Shown: positions 52,067-60,201, counted from the stretch's first letter. The stretch: 64,000 nucleotides of DNA from Actinophytocola oryzae (GCF_004364325.1 NZ_SOCP01000020.1:124001-188000); one strand, 5' to 3'. The notes: generated from the sequence alone by a model not told the origin. A program made the numbers and translations.

Positions 52067-53511
52067 GATTCACCCTCCAGCGCCGCCTCGAACGGCTCGG
52101 CGTAACGCACCCTCGGCAGCCCGCCGTGCGGCAGCGGCGGGGCGGGCTCGCGGGTCAGCGGCTTCTCGTTCCTGTCGGGGAAGACGGTCACCCCGGTGAT
52201 GACCTCCTCACCCCCGTCCAGCCTGCGGGTGCGGGCGTCGCGGACGGCGGCGATGCGCTCGTCGACCAGGCCGCTGTCGAGGGCGGCCACGATCCCGCCC
52301 GCCCGCTCGACCTCCTGGAACACGGCCCAGCCCGCGTGAGCCAGCTCGTCGGTGTGCCGCTCGACGTACCAGGAGCCGCCTGCCGGGTCGATCACGCCCG
52401 CGACCCGCGACTCCTCCATGAGGATCGACTGCGTGTTGCGGGCGATCCGGCGCGCGAACGCGTCCGGCAGGCCGATGGCCGTGTCGAACGGCTGCACGGT
52501 CACGGCGTCCGCCCCGCCGACACCGGCGGCGAAGCAGGCCAGCGTGGTGCGCAGCATGTTCACCCACGGGTCGCGGCGGGTCATCATCGTCGTAGAGGTC
52601 ACGGCGTGCTGCGGGACGGCCGTGCCGGTGCCGACGACCTCCGCGACCCGTGCCCACAGCCTGCGTGCGGCACGCAGCTTCGCGATGGTGCCGAACTGGT
52701 CGGCGGTGGCGGCGTAGCGGAACTCGAGCTGCCACGCGGCGTCGTCGACCGAGAGGCCGCCGTCGGTGAGGGCACGCAGGTATGCGACGGCCGTGGCCAG
52801 CGCGTAGCCCAGCTCCTGCCCGTCCGACGAGCCCGCCCCGTGGTAGGGCAGCGCGTCGACGACCACCGACCGCAGCCCCGCGTACCGGCCTGCGACCGAC
52901 ACGGCCAGCTCGACGGCGCCGTCGAGGTCCTGCGCCTGACCGGTCCGCGCCCGCAGCCCGATCGGGTCGGCGCCGAGGTTGCCCCGCACCTCGCTCGCCT
53001 GGACGCCCTTGTCGTCGTGGAGGTCCAGCAGTGCGCGGGCCGCGGCGGCGAAGTCCGCGCCCGCGTCCAGCGTGACCGGGGCGAGGTCGAGGTAGACCTC
53101 GCTCAGGACGTCGGCCAGCGAGTCGAGTGGCAGCCCTGCCGCGCCGATCACGAGCCACAGCGAGGTGACGCCGTTCTCGAGGTCGGTGAGCACGGCCTGC
53201 CTCGTCACGGCGGGGTCGGGGTGCTCGTGGCGCTGCCGCACGTCCCAGCCCTCCGCGACGGTGCCGTCGGGCCGCGTGCCCCTGGTGAACGGCGACACGC
53301 CGGGGAAACCGGCGTCCGGTGCCCTGTCGTCGCTGGTGTAGAGGGGTTGGAGGGAGAACCCGTCGTAGGTCTCGGTCGCGAGCAGGTCCTCTGGCCGCCC
53401 GTCGACCTCCGTGCCCGACCTGCGCAGCACCTTCTCGACCAGCGCCTGCCACTGTTCACGCGTCGCCGGGTCGAACTCCGATGCCAGCCGCAGCTGGTCC
53501 GCCGAGGTCAT
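52063..53511 (-). CDS. mutA: Methylmalonyl-CoA mutase small subunit, lacking the usual C-terminal domain
   Basis: A 482-residue non-catalytic partner of MutB. LYTSDDRAPDAGFPGVSPFTRGT, WDVRQRHEHPD, VDALPYHGAGSSDGQELGYAL and GVIDPAGGSWYVERHTDELA match the small-subunit barrel. The protein stops at GGLPRVRYAEPFEAALEGES, where other small subunits (about 600-640 residues) continue into a degenerate B12-binding domain of roughly 120-140 residues. The stop overlaps mutB, so this is a clean shortening rather than a frameshift. ATG 53511 follows GGGGAGG. Confidence 0.92.
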   Translation of the reverse strand: MTSADQLRLASEFDPATREQWQALVEKVLRRSGTEVDGRPEDLLATETYDGFSLQPLYTSDDRAPDAGFPGVSPFTRGTRPDGTVAEGWDVRQRHEHPDPAVTRQAVLTDLENGVTSLWLVIGAAGLPLDSLADVLSEVYLDLAPVTLDAGADFAAAARALLDLHDDKGVQASEVRGNLGADPIGLRARTGQAQDLDGAVELAVSVAGRYAGLRSVVVDALPYHGAGSSDGQELGYALATAVAYLRALTDGGLSVDDAAWQLEFRYAATADQFGTIAKLRAARRLWARVAEVVGTGTAVPQHAVTSTTMMTRRDPWVNMLRTTLACFAAGVGGADAVTVQPFDTAIGLPDAFARRIARNTQSILMEESRVAGVIDPAGGSWYVERHTDELAHAGWAVFQEVERAGGIVAALDSGLVDERIAAVRDARTRRLDGGEEVITGVTVFPDRNEKPLTREPAPPLPHGGLPRVRYAEPFEAALEGES

Positions 53512-53643
53512 AGGTGTTCCGCCTCCCCGAGATCCTGTGTGGGCCACGCTGGGGAAACCCGCGCCCTGAGTTTGACGCTACCGAGCAGCAGTCACCAGAG
53601 GGGAACTAGCACACGCGAGTGTGAGGCTGATCGCGCATGCAGG

Positions 53644-53649
53644 CAGAAT
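53644..53649 (+). promoter_or_regulatory. -10 element of a leaderless promoter (Ser/Thr kinase)
   Basis: CAGAAT ends 7 nt before GTG 53657. The same hexamer and similar spacing precede trpS. It supports GTG 53657 over ATG 53648. Confidence 0.45.
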
Positions 53650-53656
53650 GTCGGCC

Positions 53657-55486
53657 GTGTCCAGCACTGGGGAGCGCGTCGTCGCCGGGCGCTACCGGCT
53701 GCGCCGGCGGCTCGGCCAGGGCGCCATGGGCACGGTGTGGGAGGCGTTCGACGAGTGGCTGCGTCGTCCCGTCGCGGTCAAGGAGGTCCTCCTGCCGCCG
53801 GGTATGCCGGAGGTGCAGGCCGCTGAGCTGCGGGAACGTACCTTGCGCGAGGCTCGCGCGATCGCCGCGCTCTCGCACCCGAACGTGATCACCCTGCACG
53901 ACGTGGCCCGCGAGGACGGCGAGCCGTTCGTCGTGATGGAGTTCGTGCACGCGCACAGCCTCGCCGCGATCATCGACGTGCTCGGCCCGCTGCCCACCCC
54001 CAAGGCCGCCGCCATCGCGGACGCGGTCGCCGCGGGCCTCGCGGCAGCCCACCAGGTCGGCATCACACATCGTGACGTCAAGCCCGGCAACGTGCTCATC
54101 GGGGTGGACGGCCGGGTGAAGCTCACCGACTTCGGCATCGCACGCAACGTGGCGGAACGGACACTGACCAGCACCGGGATCATGCTGGGCTCACCCGCCT
54201 ACATCGCCCCCGAGGTCGCCGCTGGCCGCGAGGTCACCTCGGCCGCCGACCTGTGGAGCCTCGGCGCGACGCTGTTCGCGGTGGTCGAGGGCCGTCCGCC
54301 CTACGACGTGAACGGTGCCGTGCTGGCGACGGTCAACCAGGTCGTGCACGGCGACGTGCCGAGAGCGGACACCGGCGGCCCGATGGACGACATCGTGGCC
54401 GCGCTCATGGTGAAGGAGCCTGGCGAGCGGATCTCGCTGCACGACCTGCGCGACAGGCTGCACCCGCTGCTGCCGTCCCAGCACACGCCGCTGCTGTCCG
54501 AGGAGGAGCTGGCCCGCGTCCACGCCGCCGTCGAGGCGGCGAGTGCGCCCCGTGAGGGCACGACGACCGGCGAGCCGGAGCAGGACGTTCCGAGCGCGCC
54601 GCCGCTCGCCGCGGACCCCGGCCCGATACCGGACTCCACCCCGCTCGCCGGTGATCCGGGCCCACTGCCCGGTGGCGACGCTCCTGCCGAGAAGACGGGC
54701 GAGCCGCCCGCACTGGCCCCGGCACCCGGCCCGCTGCCGTTCGAACCGCCGTCCGGCGGTCCGAGGACCAGGGCCAGGGGTGCGCTGGCGACGGGAGTCG
54801 TGGCGTTCCTGGCCGTGCTGCTGTTCTTCGGCGCGGCGGGCGGCGGGTTCGCGCTGTCCAGGTACGTCGCGGACAAGCCCCTCCTGCCGCCGTCGAAGGA
54901 GGCCGTGCGAACCAGCACCTCGAGCCCGCCGTCGTCGGGGCTGCCGGACGCGATGAGCACGAGGTCGGGCAACGCGGCGACGGTCAAGGGTGAACAGGGC
55001 GGCGGGTTCACACTGCCCGTGCCGCGCGACTGGGTGGAGTTCGTCGAGCAGATCGGCGACCCAGACTTCGTGAACAGCACCCGCGTGTACTACCTGTCGC
55101 CGGACGGCACACAGCTGCTCACCGTCGAGCGGCTGGCCGGCTTCTACCCGAAGCACCAGATCGCCGAGTACGTCGACCGGCTGACGGCGCGGCGGCCGGA
55201 CGTGACGGTCAGCGGGGTGGGCAAGGTCGAGATCCCAGGGCTGGCCACCAACGGCGTCACCCCGCAGGAGGGGGCGCTGGAGCTGACCTACCGCGCCACC
55301 ACGAACGCGAAGGTGGTCGCGCCGAACGACCCGGCGGCGCTGGACCAGAACCGCGTGACCTACGCGCACCTGCTCCCGTTCGCGGGCGACCTGTGGGTCG
55401 TCTCGGTAACGGTCCCCATCGAGCAGGAGGACTCCGGGTCCCGCCTCTTCGACCGGATCGCCCCCGAGTTTCGTGTCACCGGCTGA
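53657..55486 (+). CDS. Transmembrane serine/threonine protein kinase
   Basis: A 609-residue Hanks-type kinase. Cytoplasmic kinase domain about 10-270: YRLRRRLGQGAMGTVWEAF (Gly loop), VAVKEVLLPPG (Lys), GITHRDVKPGNVLI (catalytic loop), LTDFGIARNV (DFG) and MLGSPAYIAPEVAAGREV (P+1 loop). A Pro/Glu-rich juxtamembrane stretch of about 90 residues precedes one transmembrane helix (GVVAFLAVLLFFGAAGGGFAL). An external domain of about 200 residues (FTLPVPRDWVEFVEQIGDPD) lacks PASTA repeats and may be a ligand sensor of the LpqN/DUF-type fold. The promoter is divergent from the mut operon. Confidence 0.93.
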   Translation: MSSTGERVVAGRYRLRRRLGQGAMGTVWEAFDEWLRRPVAVKEVLLPPGMPEVQAAELRERTLREARAIAALSHPNVITLHDVAREDGEPFVVMEFVHAHSLAAIIDVLGPLPTPKAAAIADAVAAGLAAAHQVGITHRDVKPGNVLIGVDGRVKLTDFGIARNVAERTLTSTGIMLGSPAYIAPEVAAGREVTSAADLWSLGATLFAVVEGRPPYDVNGAVLATVNQVVHGDVPRADTGGPMDDIVAALMVKEPGERISLHDLRDRLHPLLPSQHTPLLSEEELARVHAAVEAASAPREGTTTGEPEQDVPSAPPLAADPGPIPDSTPLAGDPGPLPGGDAPAEKTGEPPALAPAPGPLPFEPPSGGPRTRARGALATGVVAFLAVLLFFGAAGGGFALSRYVADKPLLPPSKEAVRTSTSSPPSSGLPDAMSTRSGNAATVKGEQGGGFTLPVPRDWVEFVEQIGDPDFVNSTRVYYLSPDGTQLLTVERLAGFYPKHQIAEYVDRLTARRPDVTVSGVGKVEIPGLATNGVTPQEGALELTYRATTNAKVVAPNDPAALDQNRVTYAHLLPFAGDLWVVSVTVPIEQEDSGSRLFDRIAPEFRVTG

Positions 55487-55503
55487 CTGTCGGTGGCAGG
55501 TCG

Positions 55504-55509
55504 TATCCT
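55504..55509 (+). promoter_or_regulatory. -10 element of a leaderless promoter (purine nucleoside phosphorylase)
   Basis: TATCCT ends 7 nt before GTG 55517. This spacing selects GTG 55517 as the start rather than the upstream GTG at 55493. Confidence 0.6.
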
Positions 55510-55516
55510 CGCCCGC

Positions 55517-56311
55517 GTGACCGAGACCCAGGACCTTGCCGCCGACGCGGCCGCCGCGATCGCCGAACAGACGGGCGTGGCGAGCCATGACGTGGCCGTC
55601 GTGCTCGGCTCGGGGTGGCGCCCGGCCGCCGACGAGTTCGGCGCGGCCGAGTTCGAGCTGCCGGTGGCCGACCTCCCCGGCTTCAGCGCCCCGACCGTCG
55701 CGGGCCACGGCGGGACGCTGCGGTCGTTGCGGGTCGCCGACAAGCGGGTCCTGATCCTGCTCGGCCGCACCCACCTGTACGAGGGCAGGGGTGTCGGCGC
55801 GGTGGTCCACGGCGTCCGCACGATCGCCGCGACCGGCTGCCGCGCGGTGGTGCTGACGAACGCGGCCGGCTGCCTGCGGGACGGCGTCGAGGTCGGCCAG
55901 CCGGTCCTGATCAGCGACCACCTGAACCTGACGGCCACGTCGCCGCTGGTGGGGGCCCGGTTCGTGGACCTGACGGACCTGTACTCCCCGCGCCTGCGTG
56001 CCCTGGCCAGGGAGATCGACGACACGCTGGTGGAGGGCGTGTACGCGGGTCTGCCCGGCCCGCACTTCGAGACCCCCGCCGAGATCCGCATGCTCCGCAC
56101 GATGGGCGCCGACCTGGTGGGCATGTCGACGGTCCTCGAGGCGATCGCGGCACGTGCCGAGGGCGTGGAGGTGTTCGGCCTGTCCCTGGTGACGAACCTG
56201 GCGGCAGGCGTCACGGGCGAGCCGCTGAACCACGAGGAGGTCCTGGAGGCGGGCCGTGCGTCGGCCTCCCGCATGGGCAGGCTGCTGCACGCGCTGGTGG
56301 AACGGGCATGA
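55517..56311 (+). CDS. punA: Purine nucleoside phosphorylase, trimeric (PNP-II) type
   Basis: A 264-residue enzyme cleaving inosine and guanosine forms to base and (deoxy)ribose-1-phosphate. VAVVLGSGWRPAADEF (phosphate loop), LILLGRTHLYEGRGVGAVVH (phosphate His), AVVLTNAAGCL, GVYAGLPGPHFETPAEIRML, GADLVGMSTVLEAIAA and LSLVTNLAAGVTGEPLNHEE (Asn/Glu base contact) identify the low-molecular-mass trimer class. It overlaps the next gene by ATGA, forming a two-gene salvage unit. Confidence 0.95.
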   Translation: MTETQDLAADAAAAIAEQTGVASHDVAVVLGSGWRPAADEFGAAEFELPVADLPGFSAPTVAGHGGTLRSLRVADKRVLILLGRTHLYEGRGVGAVVHGVRTIAATGCRAVVLTNAAGCLRDGVEVGQPVLISDHLNLTATSPLVGARFVDLTDLYSPRLRALAREIDDTLVEGVYAGLPGPHFETPAEIRMLRTMGADLVGMSTVLEAIAARAEGVEVFGLSLVTNLAAGVTGEPLNHEEVLEAGRASASRMGRLLHALVERA

Positions 56312-57927
56312 GCCTGCCATCCGAGCTGCGTGACCGTGCCTTCCGCTGGATCGCCGACGACCCGGACACGGCCGCGAGGACGGAGCTGCAGCAGGTCACG
56401 GCCCGCGCCATGGGCGGTGACCAGCAGGCGGTCGACGACCTGGCCGACCGCATGAACGGCACGCTGACCTTCGGCACCGCGGGTCTGCGCGGCCCGGTCC
56501 GCGCCGGCTCGAACGGCATGAACAGGGCGGTGGTCATCAGGGCGACCCACGGCGTGGCGCAGTGGCTCGCGTACACGGGCCATGCAGGCGGCACCGTGGT
56601 CGTCGGCCGGGACGCCCGCCACGGCTCCGAGGAGTTCGCGCAGGCGGCGGCGGAGGTGCTGACGGCGGCCGGCTTCGTCGTGCGCACGATGCCGGGGCCG
56701 CTGCCGACCCCGGTGACGGCGTTCCACGTGCGTGCGCTCGGCGCGGTGGCGGGCATCCAGATCACCGCGTCCCACAACCCCCCGGCGGACAACGGCTACA
56801 AGGTCTACGCGGCCGACGGCGCCCAGATCGTGCCCCCGGACGACGGCCTGATCGAGACCGCGATCCGCGCCGCACCACCGGCCATCTCGGTGCCCGCCGC
56901 CCCGGGTGCCGTGCCGGTGGGCGACGTGTCCGCCTACGTGACCCGCATCGCCACACTGCCGCGAGGCACGTCGCGTGACCTGCGGGTGGCACTGACCCCG
57001 ATGCACGGCGTCGGCGGCGAGACGGCCGTGGCGGCTCTGCGTGCCGCGGGCTTCACGGACGTCCGGGTGGTGATGGACCAGGCAGTCCCCGACCCGGACT
57101 TCCCGACGGTGGCGTTCCCGAACCCGGAGGAGCCCGGCGCCGCGGACCTGCTGCTGGCGCTGGCGGCGGAGGTGGACGCGGACCTTGCCATCGCCCTGGA
57201 CCCGGACGCGGACCGCTGTGCCCTCGGCGTCCGGGACGGCGACCGGTGGCGCATGCTGCGTGGCGACGAGACCGGTGTGCTGCTCGGCTCGCACCTGCTG
57301 TCCACGATGGACACGCCGAACCCGTTGGTGGCGACCACGGTCGTGTCGTCGTCGATGCTGGCGCCGATAGCGGCGGCCCACGGCGCCCGCCACGCGGAGA
57401 CCCTGACGGGCTTCAAGTGGCTGATGCGGGCTGGTGAGGGCCTGGTGTTCGCGTACGAGGAGGCGTTGGGTCTCGCGGTGGACCCGGACTTCGTGCGGGA
57501 CAAGGACGGCATCTCGGCGGCGGTCGTGGCCTGCGACCTGGCGGCGACCCTCAAGGCGGCGGGCCGCACGCTGCCGGACGTGCTCGACGACCTGTCGGTG
57601 CGCCACGGCGTACACCTGACCGACCAGGTCTCCCTGCGCTTCGAGGACACCGCGGCGACGGCCCCGCTCGTGGCGTCGTTGAGAGCGGCACCCCCGTCGA
57701 CGCTGGCGGGCGTCGAGGTGACGCAGGACAACCCGGCGCAGGACATCGTCCGCCTGAGGGGCGAGGGCGTGCGCGTGGTCGTCCGTCCGTCCGGCACGGA
57801 ACCGAAGGTGAAGGCGTACCTGGAGGTCGTGACCCCGGTGACGGCCGAGCTCGGCCCCGCCAAAGCCGAGGCGGAGACGAGGATGGCCACGCTGCGGGAC
57901 GAGGTCAGGGAACTGCTGGAGGCGTAG
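56308..57927 (+). CDS. pmmB: Phosphosugar mutase (PmmB-like; possible phosphopentomutase)
   Basis: A 539-residue alpha-D-phosphohexomutase-family enzyme. Domain 1 holds GTAGLRGPVRAGSNGMNRAV and the phosphoserine loop QITASHNPPADNGYKVY. Domain 2 has the metal loop DLAIALDPDADRCALGV, domain 3 has FAYEEALGLAVDPDFVRDKD, and domain 4 has the phosphate-binding RPSGTEPKVKAYLEV. Coupling by ATGA to punA suggests it isomerises (deoxy)ribose-1-phosphate to the 5-phosphate, feeding deoC. Phosphoglucomutase or phosphomannomutase activity remains possible. No deoB gene is seen in the window. Confidence 0.88.
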   Translation: MSLPSELRDRAFRWIADDPDTAARTELQQVTARAMGGDQQAVDDLADRMNGTLTFGTAGLRGPVRAGSNGMNRAVVIRATHGVAQWLAYTGHAGGTVVVGRDARHGSEEFAQAAAEVLTAAGFVVRTMPGPLPTPVTAFHVRALGAVAGIQITASHNPPADNGYKVYAADGAQIVPPDDGLIETAIRAAPPAISVPAAPGAVPVGDVSAYVTRIATLPRGTSRDLRVALTPMHGVGGETAVAALRAAGFTDVRVVMDQAVPDPDFPTVAFPNPEEPGAADLLLALAAEVDADLAIALDPDADRCALGVRDGDRWRMLRGDETGVLLGSHLLSTMDTPNPLVATTVVSSSMLAPIAAAHGARHAETLTGFKWLMRAGEGLVFAYEEALGLAVDPDFVRDKDGISAAVVACDLAATLKAAGRTLPDVLDDLSVRHGVHLTDQVSLRFEDTAATAPLVASLRAAPPSTLAGVEVTQDNPAQDIVRLRGEGVRVVVRPSGTEPKVKAYLEVVTPVTAELGPAKAEAETRMATLRDEVRELLEA

Positions 57928-57934
57928 GAGTCGC

Positions 57935-58387
57935 GTGCCCAGGTTGCTGATCGTGCACCACACGCCGTCCCCGAGCATGCAGGCCATGTTCGAGGCGGTG
58001 GTGGCAGGAGCGACGACGGACGAGATAGAGGGCGTCGAGGTGGTGCGCCGCGCGGCCCTCGCGGCGACGGTGACCGACGCACTGGCGGCGGACGGCTACA
58101 TCCTGGGCACCCCGGCCAACCTGGGCATGATGTCGGGTGCCCTGAAGGTCTTCTTCGACCAGATCTACTACCCGTGCCTCGACGCGACGAGGGGCAGGCC
58201 GTACGGCCTCTACGTCCACGGCAACAACGACACCGTCGGCGCGACGAGGGGCATCGAGTCGATCACCACGGGCCTCGGGTGGAAGAAGGCCGCCGACGTG
58301 GTCTCCGTGACGGGCGATCCCTCCGCACCGGCGACGCGGGCGTGCTGGGAGCTGGGTGCCACGGTGGCGGCGAGCCTGATGCCCTGA
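57935..58387 (+). CDS. Flavodoxin-like NAD(P)H-dependent FMN protein
   Basis: A 150-residue flavodoxin-fold protein. RLLIVHHTPSPSMQAMFEAV is the FMN phosphate loop. ADGYILGTPANLGMMSGALK is the typical WrbA/flavodoxin-reductase loop. YGLYVHGNNDTVGATRGIES and CWELGATVAASL complete the fold. GTG 57935 is 7 bp after pmmB, so it is probably co-transcribed. Redox partner unknown. It converges with the MerR gene, 6 bp apart. Confidence 0.85.
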   Translation: MPRLLIVHHTPSPSMQAMFEAVVAGATTDEIEGVEVVRRAALAATVTDALAADGYILGTPANLGMMSGALKVFFDQIYYPCLDATRGRPYGLYVHGNNDTVGATRGIESITTGLGWKKAADVVSVTGDPSAPATRACWELGATVAASLMP

Positions 58388-58393
58388 AATGGC

Positions 58394-58786
58394 TCAGGCC
58401 GACGCCGCGTGCTCCTCGGTGATGACCGCCCTCTCGCACTGCTCGTAGTTCGCGATCTTGTAGTTCAGAATTTCGAGACAGGAGTTCAGCTCGGCGATCC
58501 GGCCGAGAACCTCGCTGCGCTGGTCCACCAGAATCTGCTTGCGCCTGCCCGCGGACGCCACGCCCTGGTGGCGCAGCTTCGCGTACTCGCGCATCATGCG
58601 GATCGGCATTCCGGTCGTCCGCAGCTTGGTCAGGAACTCCAGCCAGGTCAGGTCGTCGTCCGAGTACGCGCGGCGGCCACCTGAGTCGCGTGCCGGCGGG
58701 TCGATCAGTTGGATGCGTTCGTAGTAACGGAGTGTGTCGATCGACAACCCACTGCGGTGGGCTGCCTCGGCGATCGCGTAGGTCAC
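58394..58786 (-). CDS. MerR-family transcriptional regulator
   Basis: A 130-residue activator. The N-terminal winged helix YAIAEAAHRSGLSIDTLRYYE then LIDPPARDSGGRRAYSDDD is canonical. The dimerising coiled coil (VDQRSEVLGRIAELNSCLEI) is followed by NYKIANYEQCERAV. It has two isolated Cys but no metal-binding Cys set, so metal sensing is unlikely. The AdhR/YraB-like group, which senses aldehydes or other stress, is a better match. A MerR-type promoter lies immediately upstream. Confidence 0.9.
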   Translation of the reverse strand: MTYAIAEAAHRSGLSIDTLRYYERIQLIDPPARDSGGRRAYSDDDLTWLEFLTKLRTTGMPIRMMREYAKLRHQGVASAGRRKQILVDQRSEVLGRIAELNSCLEILNYKIANYEQCERAVITEEHAASA

Positions 58787-58793
58787 GTAGTCG

Positions 58794-58824
58794 ACCGTAA
58801 GAGCTGGAGTGCGCTCCAGGTCAA
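58794..58824 (-). promoter_or_regulatory. MerR-type promoter with 19-bp spacer and operator dyad
   Basis: On the minus strand, -35 TTGACC (58824-58819) and -10 TACGGT (58799-58794) are separated by 19 bp, the over-long spacer that MerR proteins twist to activate. Within it CTGGAG and CTCCAG form a dyad at 58804-58819. The -10 ends 7 nt before GTG 58786, so the regulator likely controls its own leaderless transcript. Confidence 0.8.
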
Positions 58825-58831
58825 GCCGGAG

Positions 58832-59221
58832 CTACAGGTCGCTCTCCTTGGGATGGGCCCACGCCTCCAGGTGGCCCGCCATCTCCTGGACGCCCACGTT
58901 TCCACGTCCCACCTCGCGAACGAGCTCGAGGGCCTCGTCCTCGTCGGCGTCGATCCACCACCCGTTCATGTCGCAGATGGTGACGGCCGACACCCAGCCG
59001 AGACGCCAGTTTCCCTCGACGAGGGGGCGGGTGCACACGATCGAGTCGAGCAGCGCGGCTGCCTTCAGCCACAGGGTCTCGTACGCCTGCACACCCAGCA
59101 CCGTCGCGCGGGGGCGGTGTGCGGCGGCGTCCAGCAGCCCGAGGTCGCGTACCACCAGATCACCACCGGTTACGGCAGCGGCTAACACGAGAAGGTCGCT
59201 GGCGTCCAGATACATGATCAC
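58832..59221 (-). CDS. Doc/Fic-family toxin-like protein with altered active site
   Basis: A 129-residue protein. YLDASDLLVLAAAVTGGDLV, VRDLGLLDAAAHRPRATVLG and YETLWLKAAALLDSIVC match actinobacterial Doc toxins. Those kill or arrest cells by phosphorylating EF-Tu. The Fic loop, normally H-x-L-V-D-G-N-K-R, reads R-P-L-V-E-G-N-W-R here: the catalytic His is Arg and the Lys is Trp. It is therefore probably inactive or altered. GTG 59221 or ATG 59215 may be the start. The partner RHH gene lies 78 bp upstream in the same direction. Confidence 0.8.
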   Translation of the reverse strand: MIMYLDASDLLVLAAAVTGGDLVVRDLGLLDAAAHRPRATVLGVQAYETLWLKAAALLDSIVCTRPLVEGNWRLGWVSAVTICDMNGWWIDADEDEALELVREVGRGNVGVQEMAGHLEAWAHPKESDL

Positions 59222-59243
59222 CGAGGAATCATGCCAGAACCCA

Positions 59244-59260
59244 CCGACAATTTTGGTCGG
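59244..59260. promoter_or_regulatory. Palindrome between antitoxin and toxin genes
   Basis: CCGAC and GTCGG flank 7 A/T-rich bases in a low-GC spot between the two genes. It could be an operator for the ribbon-helix-helix antitoxin or a small hairpin lowering toxin expression. Confidence 0.35.
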
Positions 59261-59299
59261 AATAACGAGGTCCGTGATTTCGGTCAGCGGACCGGAAAG

Positions 59300-59506
59300 T
59301 CAGGCGGTGCCGATTCTTTCCAACAATCCCCGGTAGCGGGGCAGCACCCGGGAGAGCACCTCGCCGAGCTGTTGTTCCTTCTGCAGGCGTCCCCAGCGGT
59401 CGGCCAGGGCCAGCCGCATGATCTCCTGCTTCGACCTGCCCTCCGCGGCGGCCAGCTCGTCGAGGTGGTGGTTCTCCTCGTCGGTCAGCCTCAGTGTCAT
59501 CGCCAT
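59300..59506 (-). CDS. Ribbon-helix-helix (CopG-type) antitoxin
   Basis: A 68-residue protein. MAMTLRLTDEENHHLDELAA is the RHH beta-strand and first helix, and EGRSKQEIMRLALADRWGRL the second helix. The C-terminal tail (LGEVLSRVLPRYRGLLERI) is a likely toxin-binding helix. ATG 59506 has TACCGT seven bases upstream (leaderless). It heads a two-gene unit with the Doc-like gene and probably represses it. Confidence 0.82.
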   Translation of the reverse strand: MAMTLRLTDEENHHLDELAAAEGRSKQEIMRLALADRWGRLQKEQQLGEVLSRVLPRYRGLLERIGTA

Positions 59507-59513
59507 GCGATCG

Positions 59514-59519
59514 ACGGTA
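59514..59519 (-). promoter_or_regulatory. -10 element of a leaderless promoter (RHH antitoxin)
   Basis: TACCGT on the minus strand ends 7 nt before ATG 59506. Confidence 0.6.
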
Positions 59520-59546
59520 CCACCGTGATACCAAAGATCACTAGAT

Positions 59547-60170
59547 TCACACTGTGCCGTACTGCCGGTCACCGGCGTCGCCAAGGCCCGGCACGATGTA
59601 GCCGGAGTCGTTGAGCCGCTCGTCGATGGCCGCCGTCACCAGGCGGACCGGCAGCTGGGCCTCCGAGAGGTGCTTGATGCCCTCGGGTGCGGCGAGCGCG
59701 CACACGGCCGTCACGTCGGTCGCGCCCCGGTCGGTGAGCAGCCGGATCGTGTACTCCATCGAACCGCCGGTCGCCAGCATCGGGTCGAGCACGAAGACCG
59801 GGCGCGAGGCCAGGTCGGCGGGCAGCGACTCCATGTACGGCGTCGGCTTGAGCGTCTCCTCGTTTCGGGCCAGCCCGACGAACCCCATCTGCGCCTCGGG
59901 GATCAGCTTGTGCGCCTGGTCGGCCATGCCGAGCCCGGCCCGCAGCACCGGCACCAGCAGCGGCGGGTTCGCGAGCCAGTACCCCTCGGTCCGTGCCACC
60001 GGCGTGTGGATGCGTTCGGTGCGCACGGGCGCGTCCCGCATCGCCTCGTAGATGAGCATGACCGTCAGCTCGTGCAGTGCCGCGCGGAACACGGCGTTGT
60101 CGGTCCGGGCGTCCCGCATGACGGTCAGCCGCGACTTGGCGAGGGGATGATCGACGGTCAGCACGTCCAT
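59547..60170 (-). CDS. upp: Uracil phosphoribosyltransferase
   Basis: A 207-residue salvage enzyme making UMP from uracil and PRPP. LTVMRDARTDNAVFRAALHE opens it. PLLVPVLRAGLGMADQAHKL, VGLARNEETLKPTPYMESLP, VFVLDPMLATGGSMEYTIRL (PRPP loop) and the uracil-binding end GYIVPGLGDAGDRQYGT are intact. Length is standard. TACCGT lies 8 nt before ATG 60170. It completes uridine/uracil recovery with the BMP transporter, cdd and deoA. Confidence 0.97.
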   Translation of the reverse strand: MDVLTVDHPLAKSRLTVMRDARTDNAVFRAALHELTVMLIYEAMRDAPVRTERIHTPVARTEGYWLANPPLLVPVLRAGLGMADQAHKLIPEAQMGFVGLARNEETLKPTPYMESLPADLASRPVFVLDPMLATGGSMEYTIRLLTDRGATDVTAVCALAAPEGIKHLSEAQLPVRLVTAAIDERLNDSGYIVPGLGDAGDRQYGTV

Positions 60171-60201
60171 GGGGCGACACGGTACTGGGTCGACCGGGTG
60201 G

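Noticed and set aside
49895..52105. Open frame of 736 codons on the plus strand opposite mutB
   Set aside because: mutB on the other strand is unmistakable; the antisense translation has no domain pattern and only reflects codon bias.
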